From assembly GCF_001625195.1 (NCBI RefSeq), contig NC_054390.1:9025222-9089221 (forward strand): DNA of 64,000 nucleotides, read 5' to 3'. Of the stretch, positions 45,672-59,489 are shown piece by piece. The notes under the pieces are model-generated. The model did not search any database, had not been told where the DNA came from, and saw only the letters and a program-made list of their open reading frames with translations. The stretch is from Drechmeria coniospora. Its lineage: Eukaryota; Ascomycota; Sordariomycetes; Hypocreales; Ophiocordycipitaceae. The position numbers and the translations under genes are program-made. Positions within the stretch are counted from its first letter, which is position 1. Each line of letters opens with the position of its first letter.

Positions 45672-48236
45672 CTATTTGGCAAAGTGGAGATCGAATCCGA
45701 GCCACTTGCGATTCTGCACCTCGGGGATCGAGAGCCCGGGATAACCGTAGGTGATGGGCAGGAAGTAGAACCAGCAGGCGATGCAGGCGACGAGTATGAC
45801 GCTGCATGCCAACCAGGCATTCTTCATGCTCTTGCCCGCGAACCTCTCCTGCGAGGTAAGATGCTTCCTCGGCTTCGCGTTCGAGGCCCTCCTTCCACCC
45901 TTTGCGTGCGCCTCGTCGTCGGCCGGTTCCGAGTTGAAGACAAACTCGAGGAGACCGCCGGCGACGAGGCAGGAGGCGAGATGGGACGGGAGATAGTGGT
46001 GCAGGAAGAGCTGACGGCCCATGATCCAAAAGGGGATGTAGTGCGTCGCCCAGCAGAGCCAGAAGAAGCCGGTGGAGTTGTACAATCGCGAGCGGGTGCC
46101 TGCGAGTTGCTTCGTCAGCCCATGCCATCTCGTGCCGGCTCATGCCAGCCTGCGCCGTCCGGTCCGCTCGACAACGGCCAGTCCGACGTGGCGGCGGGAG
46201 CAAGGGAGGAGCAAGGGGGGGGGGGACTCACGGTGGTCGAGAGCGTCGACGCCACGCCTCAGCGATACTTGGTCGGCGCAGATGATGCCGGCAAAGACGG
46301 CCAGCAGACCGGCGGCGATCCACCATCCGACGGGGTTGCCGGCAAAGTAGATTTGCTGACGCGTGTCGGAGTGTGTCCAGAAGCTGATGCCGCGCAGCAG
46401 GAAGGGCCACTGGTACGGATGGCTCGCGTACGGGTGGCTGCTCGTCAACTTGCTGTTGTGGTAGAACATGGCCGACTGCAGCTCGTACCACTTCACGAGG
46501 AAGGGCATGGACCTGACCTTGCGCTCATCCTTCCTCCGGCGCTTGTCGTCGGCCGGCAGCGACGGGATGTCTTCGACGAACCAGACGTTGGAGGTCCCGC
46601 CGAGGTTCTTGTTCCCGTTGATCTCCTGCTGGCGGTGCCCCCACTCGGGGAGGGGTTTGGTGTGCGTCCACATGGCGACCTTGCTCGGGAAATGGATCAG
46701 CTTGAAGTGGCTCGAGGCCGTCTTGAACTCCTGACCGTCCTTGCCCTTCTCGATGCGAATCTCGAAAAGGGTGTCGTTGGCGCGGCCGCCGTAGGCGTCC
46801 TCCTGCGAGACGCAGGTGAACTCTTGGTTCGTCGGATAGTACGGCGAGGCGACGTCGTGCGAGAGCAGGAACTTGTCGGTGACGAGATGGCGGAGTCGAA
46901 TGACCTCGTGGTTCTTCACCGTCATGCCTTGTCGGTCGTTGGCCTCGAGCGGCAGGATCTGCCAGTGATTGTTGGTGTCGTTGTGGGGGTAGCCGGTGAC
47001 CTGCTGGCCTTGGCTCGAAACCCGGCCGTCTTCGTACCGAAGCGGGTAGGCCTCGTTGTGGCTGTGCAGGAAGGTCTTGGTCTCCTTGTGGCGGAGGGTG
47101 ATGGTGTCGTAGTACTTGATGTCGACGGCCTTGGCGAGCATGATGTTGTCGCTCAGCGTCTCCTGGAACTCGGGCGACATGAAGTCGTCGCCGGGCCCGG
47201 AGCGGGTGAGGACGGCGAAGTGGACCTGGAACCAGAAGAGGTAGAACATGAAGGGCATGAAGATGAGGCCGAAGGCGCGGGCGGCAAAGTGCCGGCCGAA
47301 GTAGGGCAGAGGGACGGCACCGCCGGGGCGCTTGATGTCCAGCAGCTCCCAGAGATCGATGACGACGGCGGATCCGATGGCGAGGAAGGCGAAGAGACCG
47401 ACGTACTTGGTCGATATGTCGCACGAGAGGGCGAAGCCGGTGAGGATGAGCCACTTCCACCACTTCCTGCTGAAGGGATCGTGGCGCATCTTGTAGAACT
47501 TGATGTAGCAGAGGACGCTGCAGGCCATGGCCAGGACGAGCGAGGCGTCGAGGAGGATGAGCCGCGTCTGGGCCAGGTGGGCGTTGTCGAAGAGGATGAG
47601 GCCGGCGGCGAGGACGCAGGCGGGAACGCTGTAGCCCGACTCCCACATGATGAGGTAGGCGACGGTGACGGTGAGGGAGCCGAGGATGGCGGGGAGGGCG
47701 CGGAGGGCGACGTAGGGCACGCGGTTGGTGACGTACGACTCGCCGATGTTCTCGAACTTGAAGTGGCCGTCGTAGCCGACGAGCCAGCCCATGGCGGCGA
47801 ACAAAAGCTTCGCCAAGGGAGGATGGACGTCGAAGAAGTAGGTTCGCTCGAGGTAGAAGGAAGCAAACTACGACACAGAAGTCGGGTCACGTCAGCCGTC
47901 CGTCGGGCGTCGTTGGTGGGAGGGTCGTGGGCGTCGTGACTGGGCGGTCGGGCCGGTCGGATCGCCGGCGGTACGCACCTTGCCGAAGTGAACCTCGTCG
48001 AAGACGACCTCGCTGGGGTGGGTGATGCCCCAGAAGCGGGTGATGAAGGCAAGCACCGAGATCAAGGTGATGGCCACCCTGTGGTTGAGATCGGGAACGG
48101 CGGCCGACTGCTGGGCGGCAAAGGTGGAGAGCGCGTCGAGCTCGCGCTCACGGGTGCTCGCGAGCGACTCGGAGCTCTTTTTGGTCCCGACATTTCGCTG
48201 CCGCAGACTGCCCTGCGGCGTCGAGCCGTGTGCCAT
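45672..48236 (-). CDS. PMT4: Dolichyl-phosphate-mannose:protein O-mannosyltransferase, PMT4 type
   Basis: Exons 48236-47979, 47867-46232 and 46099-45672 join to 773 residues, the usual PMT length. The ER-membrane enzyme transfers mannose from Dol-P-Man to Ser/Thr of secreted and membrane proteins. Visible: FDEVHFGK joined across intron 1 to FASFYLERTYFFDVHPPLAK (loop 1 with the catalytic Asp-Glu pair in FDEVHF and the HPPLAK motif). Then come several hydrophobic helices and a luminal MIR region with ITLRHKETKTFLHSH, YPHNDTNNHWQI, LLSHDVASPYYPTN and LPEWGHRQQEINGNKN. These last two segments point to PMT4 rather than PMT1 or PMT2. The C-terminus has STGFFWLCWATHYIPFWIMG and RQLFLHHYLPSH. Introns are 111 and 132 nt. 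Intron 2 has a C-rich tract close to its donor. Confidence 0.93.
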
Positions 48237-48855
48237 GATTCTGGAGGGCCGCGAGGACGTGTCAGCAAGCGGCTCGTCGACGAGGAGATGGGGATGCGAG
48301 CGGCAGCCCGCGTGGCCGAGGACGGGGACGGCGGAGAACGTACCACGAAGGGGCGGGATGGCAAGCTACGAGAAGAGACGGAGAGGCAGGCAGAGTTGAG
48401 GAGGAGGAGGAGGATGGGGAAAAGATGACCATGAAGATGGGTGGAAAGAAACAAAGTAAAAGAAAAAGCCGGCTCGAGGCCAGAGTGCGACCGGTTGGGG
48501 GAGGAGGGAGGATAACAGGCCACCTAAGGAATCGTCGGGACGAGTCAACCGAGCTGGCCGTGGCTGTCGAGGGAGTCGAGGAGGACGCGTTCAGCGGCTC
48601 GCAGCGGAGGGCCGCGCCATCTCCAGGGCAGCTCCACGAACCCACTTGGGGCACCAGGAGCCCAGTATTGGGCTGCTTCAGTACTAGTGCCGGCGTCCAA
48701 CTGCCACCTGGCCAGACCTGTCAGCCTGATTTAGCATTCAATTCTTCAAACTACGGGTGCACTAAAGCAGCGATCCACTCCGTACCTGGATACGAGTACA
48801 TGTTATAATATCGGCGGCGCCGTACGGCATTGACCAGGACCTGCCGATGCCTGCA

Positions 48856-48945
48856 GATGTGCTCTGAAGGGTGTGTGTGCTCTGAAGGGTGCGTGTGCTC
48901 TGAAGGGTGCGTGTGCTCTGAAGGGTGTGTGTGCTCTGCAAGTGG
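48856..48945. repeat. 18-bp tandem repeat, five copies
   Basis: TGCTCTGAAGGGTGTGTG and its GTGCGTG variant repeated in tandem. Because 18 is a multiple of three the array is open in more than one frame, giving Cys-Ser-Glu-Gly repeats on one strand. No coding evidence. Confidence 0.93.
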
Positions 48946-49792
48946 TGCACCAAAGTACAAGTATGCCACAGTGCGTTTACGTGTGCTCGCAAGATTGCTA
49001 GTACTTGCTATATGCCATTAGCATGGTGGCAGAATTCTCCGGAAGTGGTGGGGGGTAGCCGCTCGTATGATTCTATGAATTAGTACGTATCAATCTGCTA
49101 TTGTACCTAGTAGGTACGGAGTACAGTACTGTACAGTACATGTACAGCACAGTAATAACAGCACAGTAGTACTTGCAGTGCATGTACAGCATTACTTACA
49201 TTGTGTACACGTATGGAGCAATCGGCCATGCAAGTTTTCGTACGGAGTAGTTGCAAGTACAAGCCACGTAAGTACTCCGTGCTTGTAATCTACCAGTCGA
49301 TGAATTTAATTGTACAGAGTACTGTACTTACTTACATGTACAATTACAGGTAATTTGAGGCGGCAAAGCACCCCGCAACAGAGGGGCTGTTTGTTCCTCC
49401 AGCTTGAATGTACTCCGCACAGTATTACTTGTAATCTTGACAGGTCCACCAACAAAGGAGAGGCCGGTTCATGCCAGCGGCCGGGCCTTTGGGAACGATT
49501 ATGTGTATAATGATTCACATGCATATGTCACAGCCATTGAGCGATGCATATCGGCAGCGGAGGTTGGTGCCCTCTTGTGTTGGGTAGGTGCACCGTCCGG
49601 TAGTATCGGTAGCAGTAACTCGCAAGACGTGCCTTGTAATCAGTTTAATTACAAGTACTCACTGTACAGTACTTGCATGTACTCCGTACAGTAGTACTCC
49701 ATAGGGACGGAGTTCACCAGTACGGTGCTTGTTAGAGGTAGGTAATACTTACAGTACAGTGGTTTAGTACTTACTTGCATGGACAAATACTC

Positions 49793-49850
49793 AGTACAGT
49801 ACAGTACACTACACTACAGTACAGTACAGTACAGTACAGTACAGTACTTA
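49793..49850. repeat. 5-bp microsatellite (CAGTA)n
   Basis: About ten copies of CAGTA with two CACTA variants, inside a GTAC-rich spacer. Confidence 0.9.
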
Positions 49851-50442
49851 CAAGCACACCTACGCCAAAGTACAACTACCGATCCTGGTACGAGCATTAC
49901 ACTCAATTACTTGCAAGTACACCTAAGAACGCCTAGTGAATGGCCTGAGCAGGAAAGGAGCCTGCGTCCCTCGCAACGAGCACCCGACCATGCATCAACG
50001 TTCGATGAATAGTGCCACCTTGCCACAGGAAACCATGGTGATGGGCCGTTGGCCACTAGGGACTTCGCACTCTGTGCTACGCTGTATCCGTACTGTTAAA
50101 AAAAACTCAATCTGCATCCACAGCAAGTAATGGTTGATGCTAGGAACAGGTGTAACCGTGCAAGTCGTCGGCTAGTAAGCAATACAGTGCGCAGCAACAG
50201 CACTACCGACTACACTATGCGTGTATCGCGTGGGCCGCCACGCCCTGTTCAGGCCTGGCGCCTGCTACGCTCTTCAGTAGACAACCCGCCGGCACCCACT
50301 CACCGTCCCGCGGCGGGGTTAACAGCGACGCCATCTGCTGTGGAGCTGAGAGTTTGAACCTCCGTTTCCAGTTTCTCCCCAACATTTGCCTCACGCCGTC
50401 AACGCCAGTGCCAAGCGGTCAATTTCTCTCGTCCAGATAGGT

Positions 50443-51171
50443 ATGTCGCCGATCGTCGGCGCCCGCTCCTCCTCGTCCATAGGCATCCTCGCCGTGGCGG
50501 CCGCACGTCGGGGTCTGCCGGTGCAGGGCCCAAGGTTTACACCGACCGCAGTGTATGTTCCTCGAGCTAGAAAGTCAACCATGGCGGACCAGGTCAACAT
50601 CTTCACCAAGAATGCTCCGGCTCGTACGTTCTCCCCCTTTGTCCCGATGCGAACAAGCGGATGCTGACGGCGGCCCATCAGCTGTCGGGCCCTACGTGAG
50701 TTTCACCCGCCGATCCGCTCCGACGCCGAGACACCATCGGACGCCTTCGATGCCGAGGCTCGCCGGGGCTAACAGCCTCGCCAGTCCCAGGCCGTCAAGA
50801 CGCCCACGGCCATCTACTGTTCCGGCCAGATCCCCCTCACCCCGCAAGGCACCATGGTCGAGGGCTCCATCGCCGACATGACCAAGCAGTGCTGCGAGAA
50901 CCTCGGCGCCGTCCTAGAGGAGGCCGGATCCTCCCTCGCCAAGGTCGTCAAGTGCAACATTTTCATCTCCGACATGGCCCACTTTGCCGTATGCTTCCTG
51001 CGTTGCCTTGAGCGGCATCATCTTCACCGTGGCTGGCCTGCTGACTTGCGGCAGGAGATGAACTCTGTCTACGAAAAGTACTTTCCCCACAAGCCTGCTC
51101 GCAGCTGCGTTGCCGTCAAGACTCTCCCGAAGAACGTTGACGTCGAGATTGAGGCCATTGCGCTTCCGTGA
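50443..51171 (+). CDS. RidA/YjgF/UK114 family protein (Mmf1-like), two candidate starts
   Basis: Exons 50443-50623, 50682-50695 (14 nt), 50785-50988 and 51055-51171 give 171 residues. Starting at the internal ATG 50581 (ACCATGGCGG, near-ideal context) gives 125 residues, the normal RidA size. RidA proteins hydrolyse reactive enamine/imine intermediates formed by PLP enzymes; in yeast the mitochondrial Mmf1 also supports branched-chain amino-acid metabolism and mtDNA stability. Motifs: NAPAPVGPYSQAVK (made only after splicing through the 14-nt exon), IYCSGQIPLTPQG, VVKCNIFISDM and ARSCVAVKTLPKNVDVEIEA with the conserved Arg. The 46-residue extension from 50443 is Arg/Ser/Ala-rich without acids, like a mitochondrial presequence. 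Mitochondrial and cytosolic forms from one gene are therefore plausible. Confidence 0.9.
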
Positions 51172-51461
51172 GTACCTCGGAGGGCGAACGGGGCGAACGG
51201 AGCGAACGGAGCGGCAATGTCGCGCCGGGTGGCAGTCTGCATTGAATCCGTCGAGGCCATTCGAATCCACACATACGTATCCGTACGATTCAACGACACG
51301 CACACCCTCGTATCCTCTAACCTGTCTGTTGTCGAGGCATCGCTACGTGACATCACCACAGACTACCATTGACTTCCCGTCGGTATTGCATTGCACAGCA
51401 CCCGACAGCGTGTCCCGCGTCAGACCACCATCCATCTACTGTAGACTCTGCGCCATCGCCT

Positions 51462-52680
51462 CTATGCGTTCCAGATGACAACCCTGCCGTCGACGCCGCT
51501 TGCTGTGCCGTCATCAGCCAACCGAACCGTGACAACATGGGGGGGGGGGGGGGGGGGCGGTGCGGCTACTTACAGGTAAACTTGGTGACGCGACCGCCGG
51601 ACGACTCGTAGGGACGAATCGTCGTGATGGTGTTCTGATGCGTAGTCTTCAGCTGCGTGTCATCCTTGAGCTTGCCTTTGAGGTCCATCTGCCTGAACAT
51701 GTTGAGGGCCGACTCTTCACGCTGCTGGCCGGCGCCGTGGGCGTCCTTGGCATCGACCGGCGCCACGAGTTGCCAGCCGGACTCCCCGCCCTGGAAACGA
51801 AAGGCCTCGCAATCGTAGCCGGCGGCGATGATCTTGCTCTCGCTCTTCCAGAGCAGGCTCTTGAAGGGCAGAAGCTGCGTCGAGACGGTCAGGACCGCCC
51901 TTGGCGGCTGCTCCGGAGCGCTAGGGTAGACGACGGTGATGCTGCTGTCGTGGGCGGCGAACGCGAGGCTGTCTCCGCCGGGCGAAAAGGCGACGGAGTG
52001 AACCCAGCCGGCCGAGTTGTTCAGGTACTCGCCGCAGACGGTGTTGAAGGGGAGCCGTTCACCCCACACGCTGGGCTCCGGCTTGCTGTCGATGCCCTTG
52101 ATGAAGCTGGAGAAGACTCGAGCGTGGGCGTCGGTCGAGCCGGCGGCGAGGAGGACGGAGTTGGGGTGCCAGGCGACGCTGGTGATGGTGCTGCGGATCG
52201 GCTTCTTTAGGTGTTTCGACACCCACCAGTCGTTTTCCTCCTCAAAGTAGCAGACGGCGATGACGCGATCGCCCGAGCCGACGGCAAACTTGGTCTCGGA
52301 CGGCGACCATCGAACGTACGTCGCCGCCCGGCTGATGCGCAGAAGCACCAGGGTTGGCTTGTAGCCGGTGGGAGACGGCTCCCAGACGATGGCGTTGCGG
52401 TCTGCGCCTTTCGTCAGCGACCGGCAGCGTCCGGGTTCGGCAAGGTCCGGCACGTACCCTGGGAGCACGTAACGATGCGGCCGCTGCCGGGTGCGATGTC
52501 AACGCTCGTCACCATCTTGTCGTGACCCTTCAGCTCATCCTTGAGCTTGAAGGCATTTCCGACCTTGCCGTAGAGCTCGACGGCCGTGTCTCGAGCGACG
52601 GCCAGGACGCCGTGGTCTGTCGAGAAGCAGTGGTCGGCAATCGGGTTATGAAACAGGTGGTGAACCTCGGGAGCAGCCAT
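51462..52680 (-). CDS. ARC40: Arp2/3 complex subunit 1 (ARPC1, WD40)
   Basis: Exons 52680-52458, 52401-51574 and 51502-51462 join to 363 residues, normal for the subunit. The start MAAPEVHHLF is family-typical. WD-repeat segments include LKGHDKMVTSVDIAPGSGRIVTCSQ (given here by LKGHD and VTCSQ), then after intron 1 DRNAIVWE, TYVRWSPSETKFAVGSG, VAWHPNSVLLAAGSTD, VHSVAFSPGGDSLAFAAHD and the C-terminal blade. Intron 2 restores KFTSSGVDGRVVIWNA; the unspliced frame would stop at once. The protein forms the platform of the Arp2/3 actin-nucleating complex used in endocytic patches. Intron 2 (71 nt) contains a 19-nt homopolymer C run on the coding strand (plus-strand G 51539-51557). Confidence 0.93.
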
Positions 52681-53656
52681 TGCGGTAGAGGGACGAAGCG
52701 ATAGGAGTAGCTCTCGACTATCGCAAGCAGAACTCGAGTAGAAAGGAAGGATTCGGTTGGAAAGTGAGGAGCGAAGGGCTCGGTGACGATGGTCAGTGAC
52801 GGCGGGGGTTGGCCGCTGAGATGGATGTTGCTTGCGTAATGATTCCTTCTCCACACTGAGGGTCAGGCACCATTCCATCAGTACTCCGTACTTACTCCGC
52901 ACTGTACAGTAAGTATGTACAAGGTACTTGCAGTGCAACTACAACCAAGTATACAGTAGTGCTTAGGTGTACTCCGTAGGTGTTCTTTACTTGCACATGT
53001 AGGTAGGATATTGAAGCCACTTGTGCAACTACAGTACATACAGTATATGTACATGTGTGGTAGCAGAGTGTACGTAATTACTGTACCGAGTAGATGCAAA
53101 CAAGTGCTTGGGAATATTTCGGTATGCCAATGCACTCCGTGCTTACAGGTAAGAGTACGAGTAATTAGTTGTAGGCGTACATGTGCGGAGGACTGTTCGT
53201 GCTTTGCGAGTAAATACTTGCACCCAAGTACTTGTACAATACCTGCATCTAATCTACCTACCAAGTAATACTCCGAAAGTACATGTACATGTAGACGGCC
53301 AGCTCACATACAGTACTTACTTACAGTACTTAAGTGCAGTACTCCGTACTTTAGTAAGTAATAATACAACCACTCCCAACCAGTCGCGAGGTACGTACCG
53401 ATGTGGAGTGTCTCGGTCCACCCAACCACTGTACTTTGCTGTAGCAAGTCGCCTTGCTTCATCGACGTCCAGCGTGGTGCTTTGTTCGCAGCCTCGAAAT
53501 TTCCACTTCACGCGTGCTGGCCCTCCGACGCAACGACAAGCCTGCGCCCGCGACCGCCTGATGCAAGCGCAACCTCACAGACACACCTGAAAGGTCCCGT
53601 ATACTAGGAAGCCAGCACGGCGTGCGTTCAATTCGTCGAGGCCCGACCACGGCACA
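52681..53656. other. Divergent ARPC1/RRM spacer
   Basis: Promoters at both ends. The middle (about 52880-53400) is GTAC-rich, with ACTCCGTAC words. No supported gene. Confidence 0.5.
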
Positions 53657-54394
53657 ATGGCAACGGCGGTGTCTACCCGGGGCACTCTGACGCCGAACGC
53701 TTCCTTGCCAGCCAAGGTCCAGTCGATCCCCCCCAACCAAACGTGCGTAGATGGCCCGACTTTCACAACACGCCCGTGTATTGTTGACTGACTGGTTTCC
53801 CTAGACTCTACGTCACAAACCTTCCCTCGGCGAAAATCCAAAAAGACGACCTGCGAACGGCGCTCTACCTATTGTTCTCGACGCACGGGACCGTACTCGA
53901 CGTCGTCGCCCTCAAAACCATGAAGATGCGGGGGCAGGCTCACATTGTGTACCGCGACGTGCAGGCTTCAACGCAAGCAATGAGGCACCTGGACGGACGG
54001 ATGTTTCTCGGCCGCAAACTCGTTAGAGCCCCCTCGACCCCGCGACGCTGCACCGTTCGGCCCGACGATGCTAACCTGTCAGAAAATCGAATACGCCCGA
54101 GGAAAGTCCCACTTCGTGGCCAAGCTGGACGGCACGTTCAAGATGCCCTCCGTCTCGGGCGCGGCGACGGTGGAGCAGACGGATCTTCAGCGTAGCATCT
54201 TCGACGCCCCGACGGCCGGCTCCGCGCCCGCCGATGGCCCGTCGTCCAAGGCTGCCAAGGCGGCAGACGAAGTCATGAAGGACGCCGAAGCGACCGAGCC
54301 CCGTGGACAGAAGCGAACACGAGACGAGGAGGAGGCCGAGGAGAGCGAGGAGGAGGACGTCGAGATGGAAGAGGATAGCGATGATGACGAATGA
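53657..54394 (+). CDS. U1A/U2B''-like single-RRM snRNP protein
   Basis: Exons 53657-53742, 53805-54021 and 54083-54394 join to 204 residues. The RRM spans about residues 28-110: RNP2-like LYVTNL right after intron 1, a helix ALYLLFSTHG, VLDVVALKTMKMRGQAHIVY with the RNP1-like RGQAHIVY, and the fourth strand KIEYARGKSHFVAKLDG after intron 2 (branch-like GCTAAC). The RGQA form of RNP1 and the KSHFVAK continuation are those of the U1A/U2B'' group, which binds U1 or U2 snRNA loops in the spliceosome. The second RRM of animal U1A is absent. The C-terminus is an acidic Glu/Asp tail with a KRTRDEEE basic-acidic junction. Whether it serves U1 or U2 cannot be decided here. Confidence 0.87.
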
Positions 54395-54430
54395 GCGAGG
54401 CGAGGCGAGCTTGCATGAGGCATGTTCGGT

Positions 54431-55316
54431 TCACTGTACGACCATTTCCTTGGGCACCCAGAGGCCCACGCAGCCGCCGACGAGGCCGAGCCAGATGATG
54501 AGGTAATTCTGCCTCGAGCATGGGAAGCTCGAGATGGCCTCTCCGACCAAGCAAGGATGAAGAAAGAAGGCGGGAACGCCGGTGACGGGGTGATGCTACG
54601 ACGGAGTTGCACTTGTCAGCGAGGCTGCTGTTTGCATGAACCGATGGGCGGGATTCAAGCCTTGGCGGCCAAACGACGCGTGGCATGCATCTGTACTCAC
54701 ATCCACTGAAATGCCACCAATTCCTCCCACCCGCCGAAGGCCATCCTTGAATTCGTCAGGGACCAGGTGGCGGAAGACGGTGTCGACGTCCAACGCGGGC
54801 TCATCCGACGGGAGGTTGTGAAGCGTAAACCACAAACACGGGACTCTGTAGGTGGGATGAAGATGAATTTCGTACGTGACGTGTTCGGCCTCTCGGTCAC
54901 GCAGATGGTGAATGACTACAGCCTGGCGTGGGTTAGGATATTGCCATCGGAGCGCACGGGTGCAAAGAGCAGGCCATGTGCCGTACCGAGTCGGCCTCCT
55001 CGGCATCCATCATGCCATCGTCGGCCTTGATTATGGCGTCTCGACCATCCTTCTCCGAGAAAGTCAACTTGCCGAGGCCCAGGGAGAGGTCAGGATGGTC
55101 CAGGATGCGCTCCAGTGGACGGGATATTTGAAGGTATGTCGCGTACGGTCCATGGGTGGAAAAGGTGGTATCCAGCGCGGCACACAGCCTGAGCTTCCAA
55201 CGCTTCCGGAGAGGGCCAAGCTCTGCGCGGCAATACTGGCTTTCGAAATGGTGGCAAGCCTCGGAGAATTCCTCGTGGTTTAGGAAGGGGAAGTGTTCAA
55301 AATCCATCTCGGACAT
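54431..55316 (-). CDS. ATG10: Autophagy E2-like enzyme Atg10
   Basis: Exons 55316-54987, 54922-54701 and 54595-54431 join to 238 residues (donors GTACGG and GTGAGT; intron 1 has a CCTAAC branch-like site). The ATG at 55316 is the first in the frame. Atg10 accepts Atg12 from Atg7 and conjugates it to Atg5. Landmarks: MSEMDFEHFPFLNHEEF at the start, YEIHLHPTYRVPCLWF, the helix HLVPDEFKDGL, GGISVD joined across intron 2 to HHPVTGVPAFFLHPC. The HPC Cys is the expected thioester-forming residue. The end, YLIIWLGLVGGCVGLWVP, is the usual Atg10 C-terminal helix and not a membrane anchor. It is tail-to-tail with the RRM gene, only 36 bp between stop codons. Confidence 0.9.
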
Positions 55317-56389
55317 GATGCGACGGAAAATTCCTCTCGCCCGATGTACTATTGCAAACCAGTCCCCGGGAGGCAAGGCATACTCTACCGCATCATGGCG
55401 TTGGATCGAATCAGGCTCTGCCGTTTTTCAAGAGCTATCGTTTTGTCGATTCAAGGACAAAGCTATTCGCACGTTCCGAAATAACTCGGTAGCAATACTG
55501 TGCTATGCAAACTGGATGGAGTATCGATAGAGTATCGATGGAGTAGGGAGTAGGGAGTACGGTGTAGGGAATACAGACGGTTTGAGCTAGGTACTCAGTA
55601 CTTCAGTACTGTAAGTAAGTACGTCCGTACAAGTACAAGTTTATTACCTGTTCTTCCCTCTGTACTTACGTGATTAGATGCCAGGAGGCGAATATTACCC
55701 AATGCAACCTAGCCTCCCTGCAACTCGTTCCAGCGCTACCTGCTTACGTACTAATTAGGTATCTACCTGCTGTACTTGTACATGTGAGCGCTGCAAGTAC
55801 ACGTACTTACTGTACTTTTTGCAGAGTACATGTACTCTGTAGCAGCACAAGTAGGTACAAGGTACAACTACATAAGTACTTACTCCATACAGAGTAATTA
55901 CTGTACTTACTCAAGCACTTCCGGTGCTCCGCCAGGTACTTGGTGCAGCAGTACTAAGTACTTACAGTAGGTAGCTCTAGCAGAGCTCCAACGCCTACCT
56001 CGAGTGGTTCAGCACACATGTCCTTTCCGACTGCAAGCGTTCTGCTCCCATACCAACCACAGGCGGGCCAAGATCGACAATCTCCGGGAGCAGAGCACGT
56101 GTCTTTGAACCTGCCTTTACGTTCGGCCTCTTCCCCATCTGGCCCTCTCTGCATCCCGCATTCGAGTGCTTCTTGCGGAGGAGTTTTGGCGGCTCTCTGC
56201 TGTAATTCCCTTTCTCCATTTACCCCGTGCTCCTCGATCATTGCGACATGAACCAGCCGGCCGAATAGTTGGAGCTCCCTTCGACGTCGACCGCCAGAGC
56301 AACATCTCCCTTCCCCCAAGGCCACGCGCCACCCGGGCTGCGCAAGATATCGAGAACAGGGGCCCCCATCCGCGGCCGTCGCTCTCGAC
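55317..56389. other. Divergent ATG10/MNS1 spacer
   Basis: ATG10 promoter with GAGTATCGAT and GGAGTAGG short direct repeats near 55518-55560, a GTAC-rich stretch at 55600-55970, and the MNS1 5' region. Frames here have no motif support. Confidence 0.5.
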
Positions 56390-58638
<2,249 letters not shown>

Positions 58639-58906
58639 TGCAAAGGGGGGGGCGTGTTTTTGATGACGCGCTGCCGCCGCCGGTATCGCCATTGCCACGC
58701 ACAAGGGCCGCGTCGATTCTTGACGGCTCATGACGCCTTCTTGGAAAGCACGGCCGAGTTATTGGCGGATATGGAGTACGAGTACGACGAGGAGCATGGC
58801 TGGCACTTGTTGGCTTGCCGCTTGGTGCCATCTCGATACCTAGGTAGGCAGCATGCAATGATTAGTTCATGACGGCGTGCCGCCGAAGCTGCGTTGTATG
58901 CAGTCG

Positions 58907-59070
58907 ATGAGGTTTGCCGGCGGACAGCCCGACACGAATCTGACGGGATGACGACGCTGGCCACGACAAACTCCTTGGTCCAAGCCTGGCATCGATGAGG
59001 TTTGCCGGCGGACAGCCCGACACGACACTGACGGCATGACGACGCTGGCCACGACGGGCTCCTTGGTGGC
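58907..59070. repeat. Tandem duplication of about 77-88 bp
   Basis: Two copies share GATGAGGTTTGCCGGCGGAC at their starts and CTGGCCACGAC at their ends, with a few substitutions between them. The copies begin near 58907 and 58995. Confidence 0.9.
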
Positions 59071-59489
59071 GTGGCCTCATCGACGTGTGGGAGTAAGCAG
59101 TCCGTCCGCCGATAAGCACGCTGATACTCCTAATTGTGCGCCGTCCATGTGCAGTAAAGAGTCAGTAGGTGTGCATGTACGGAGCACTGTACACGTGATG
59201 GTAAGCGTACCTGGTACCATGCGGTGAAGTACAGGCAAGTAACTGGCTGTACTCTGTACTTGGCTCGTACTTGCAGGCATACATGATACCAGTAGTAAAC
59301 AGGGGGCAACAGGCCTTGACGCCGGCAGAGACAGCCGGACTGTACCAGGTACTATTCTACTGTAGGTTCCGATTCGAACCATCATGAAGCCCAAAGTACA
59401 CTACTTCACCAGACAGCATGAACGCAAGCGAGCAAGCAGAGAGGGGAAACTTTGAAACTGGTTCCCAGGGTTCGTCGTACCCATAACTG

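Larger units (their letters stand above)
48237..50442. other. Spacer between PMT4 and RidA, repeat-rich
   Basis: PMT4 promoter and CT-rich 5' region (48237-48560), an 18-bp minisatellite, dense GTAC words at 49090-49400, a pentanucleotide CAGTA array and then the RidA promoter. No supported gene. Confidence 0.5.

Noticed and set aside
45684..47939. 751-codon plus-strand frame opposite PMT4
   Set aside because: Antisense shadow of PMT4. GC-rich third positions keep it open; no domain is visible.
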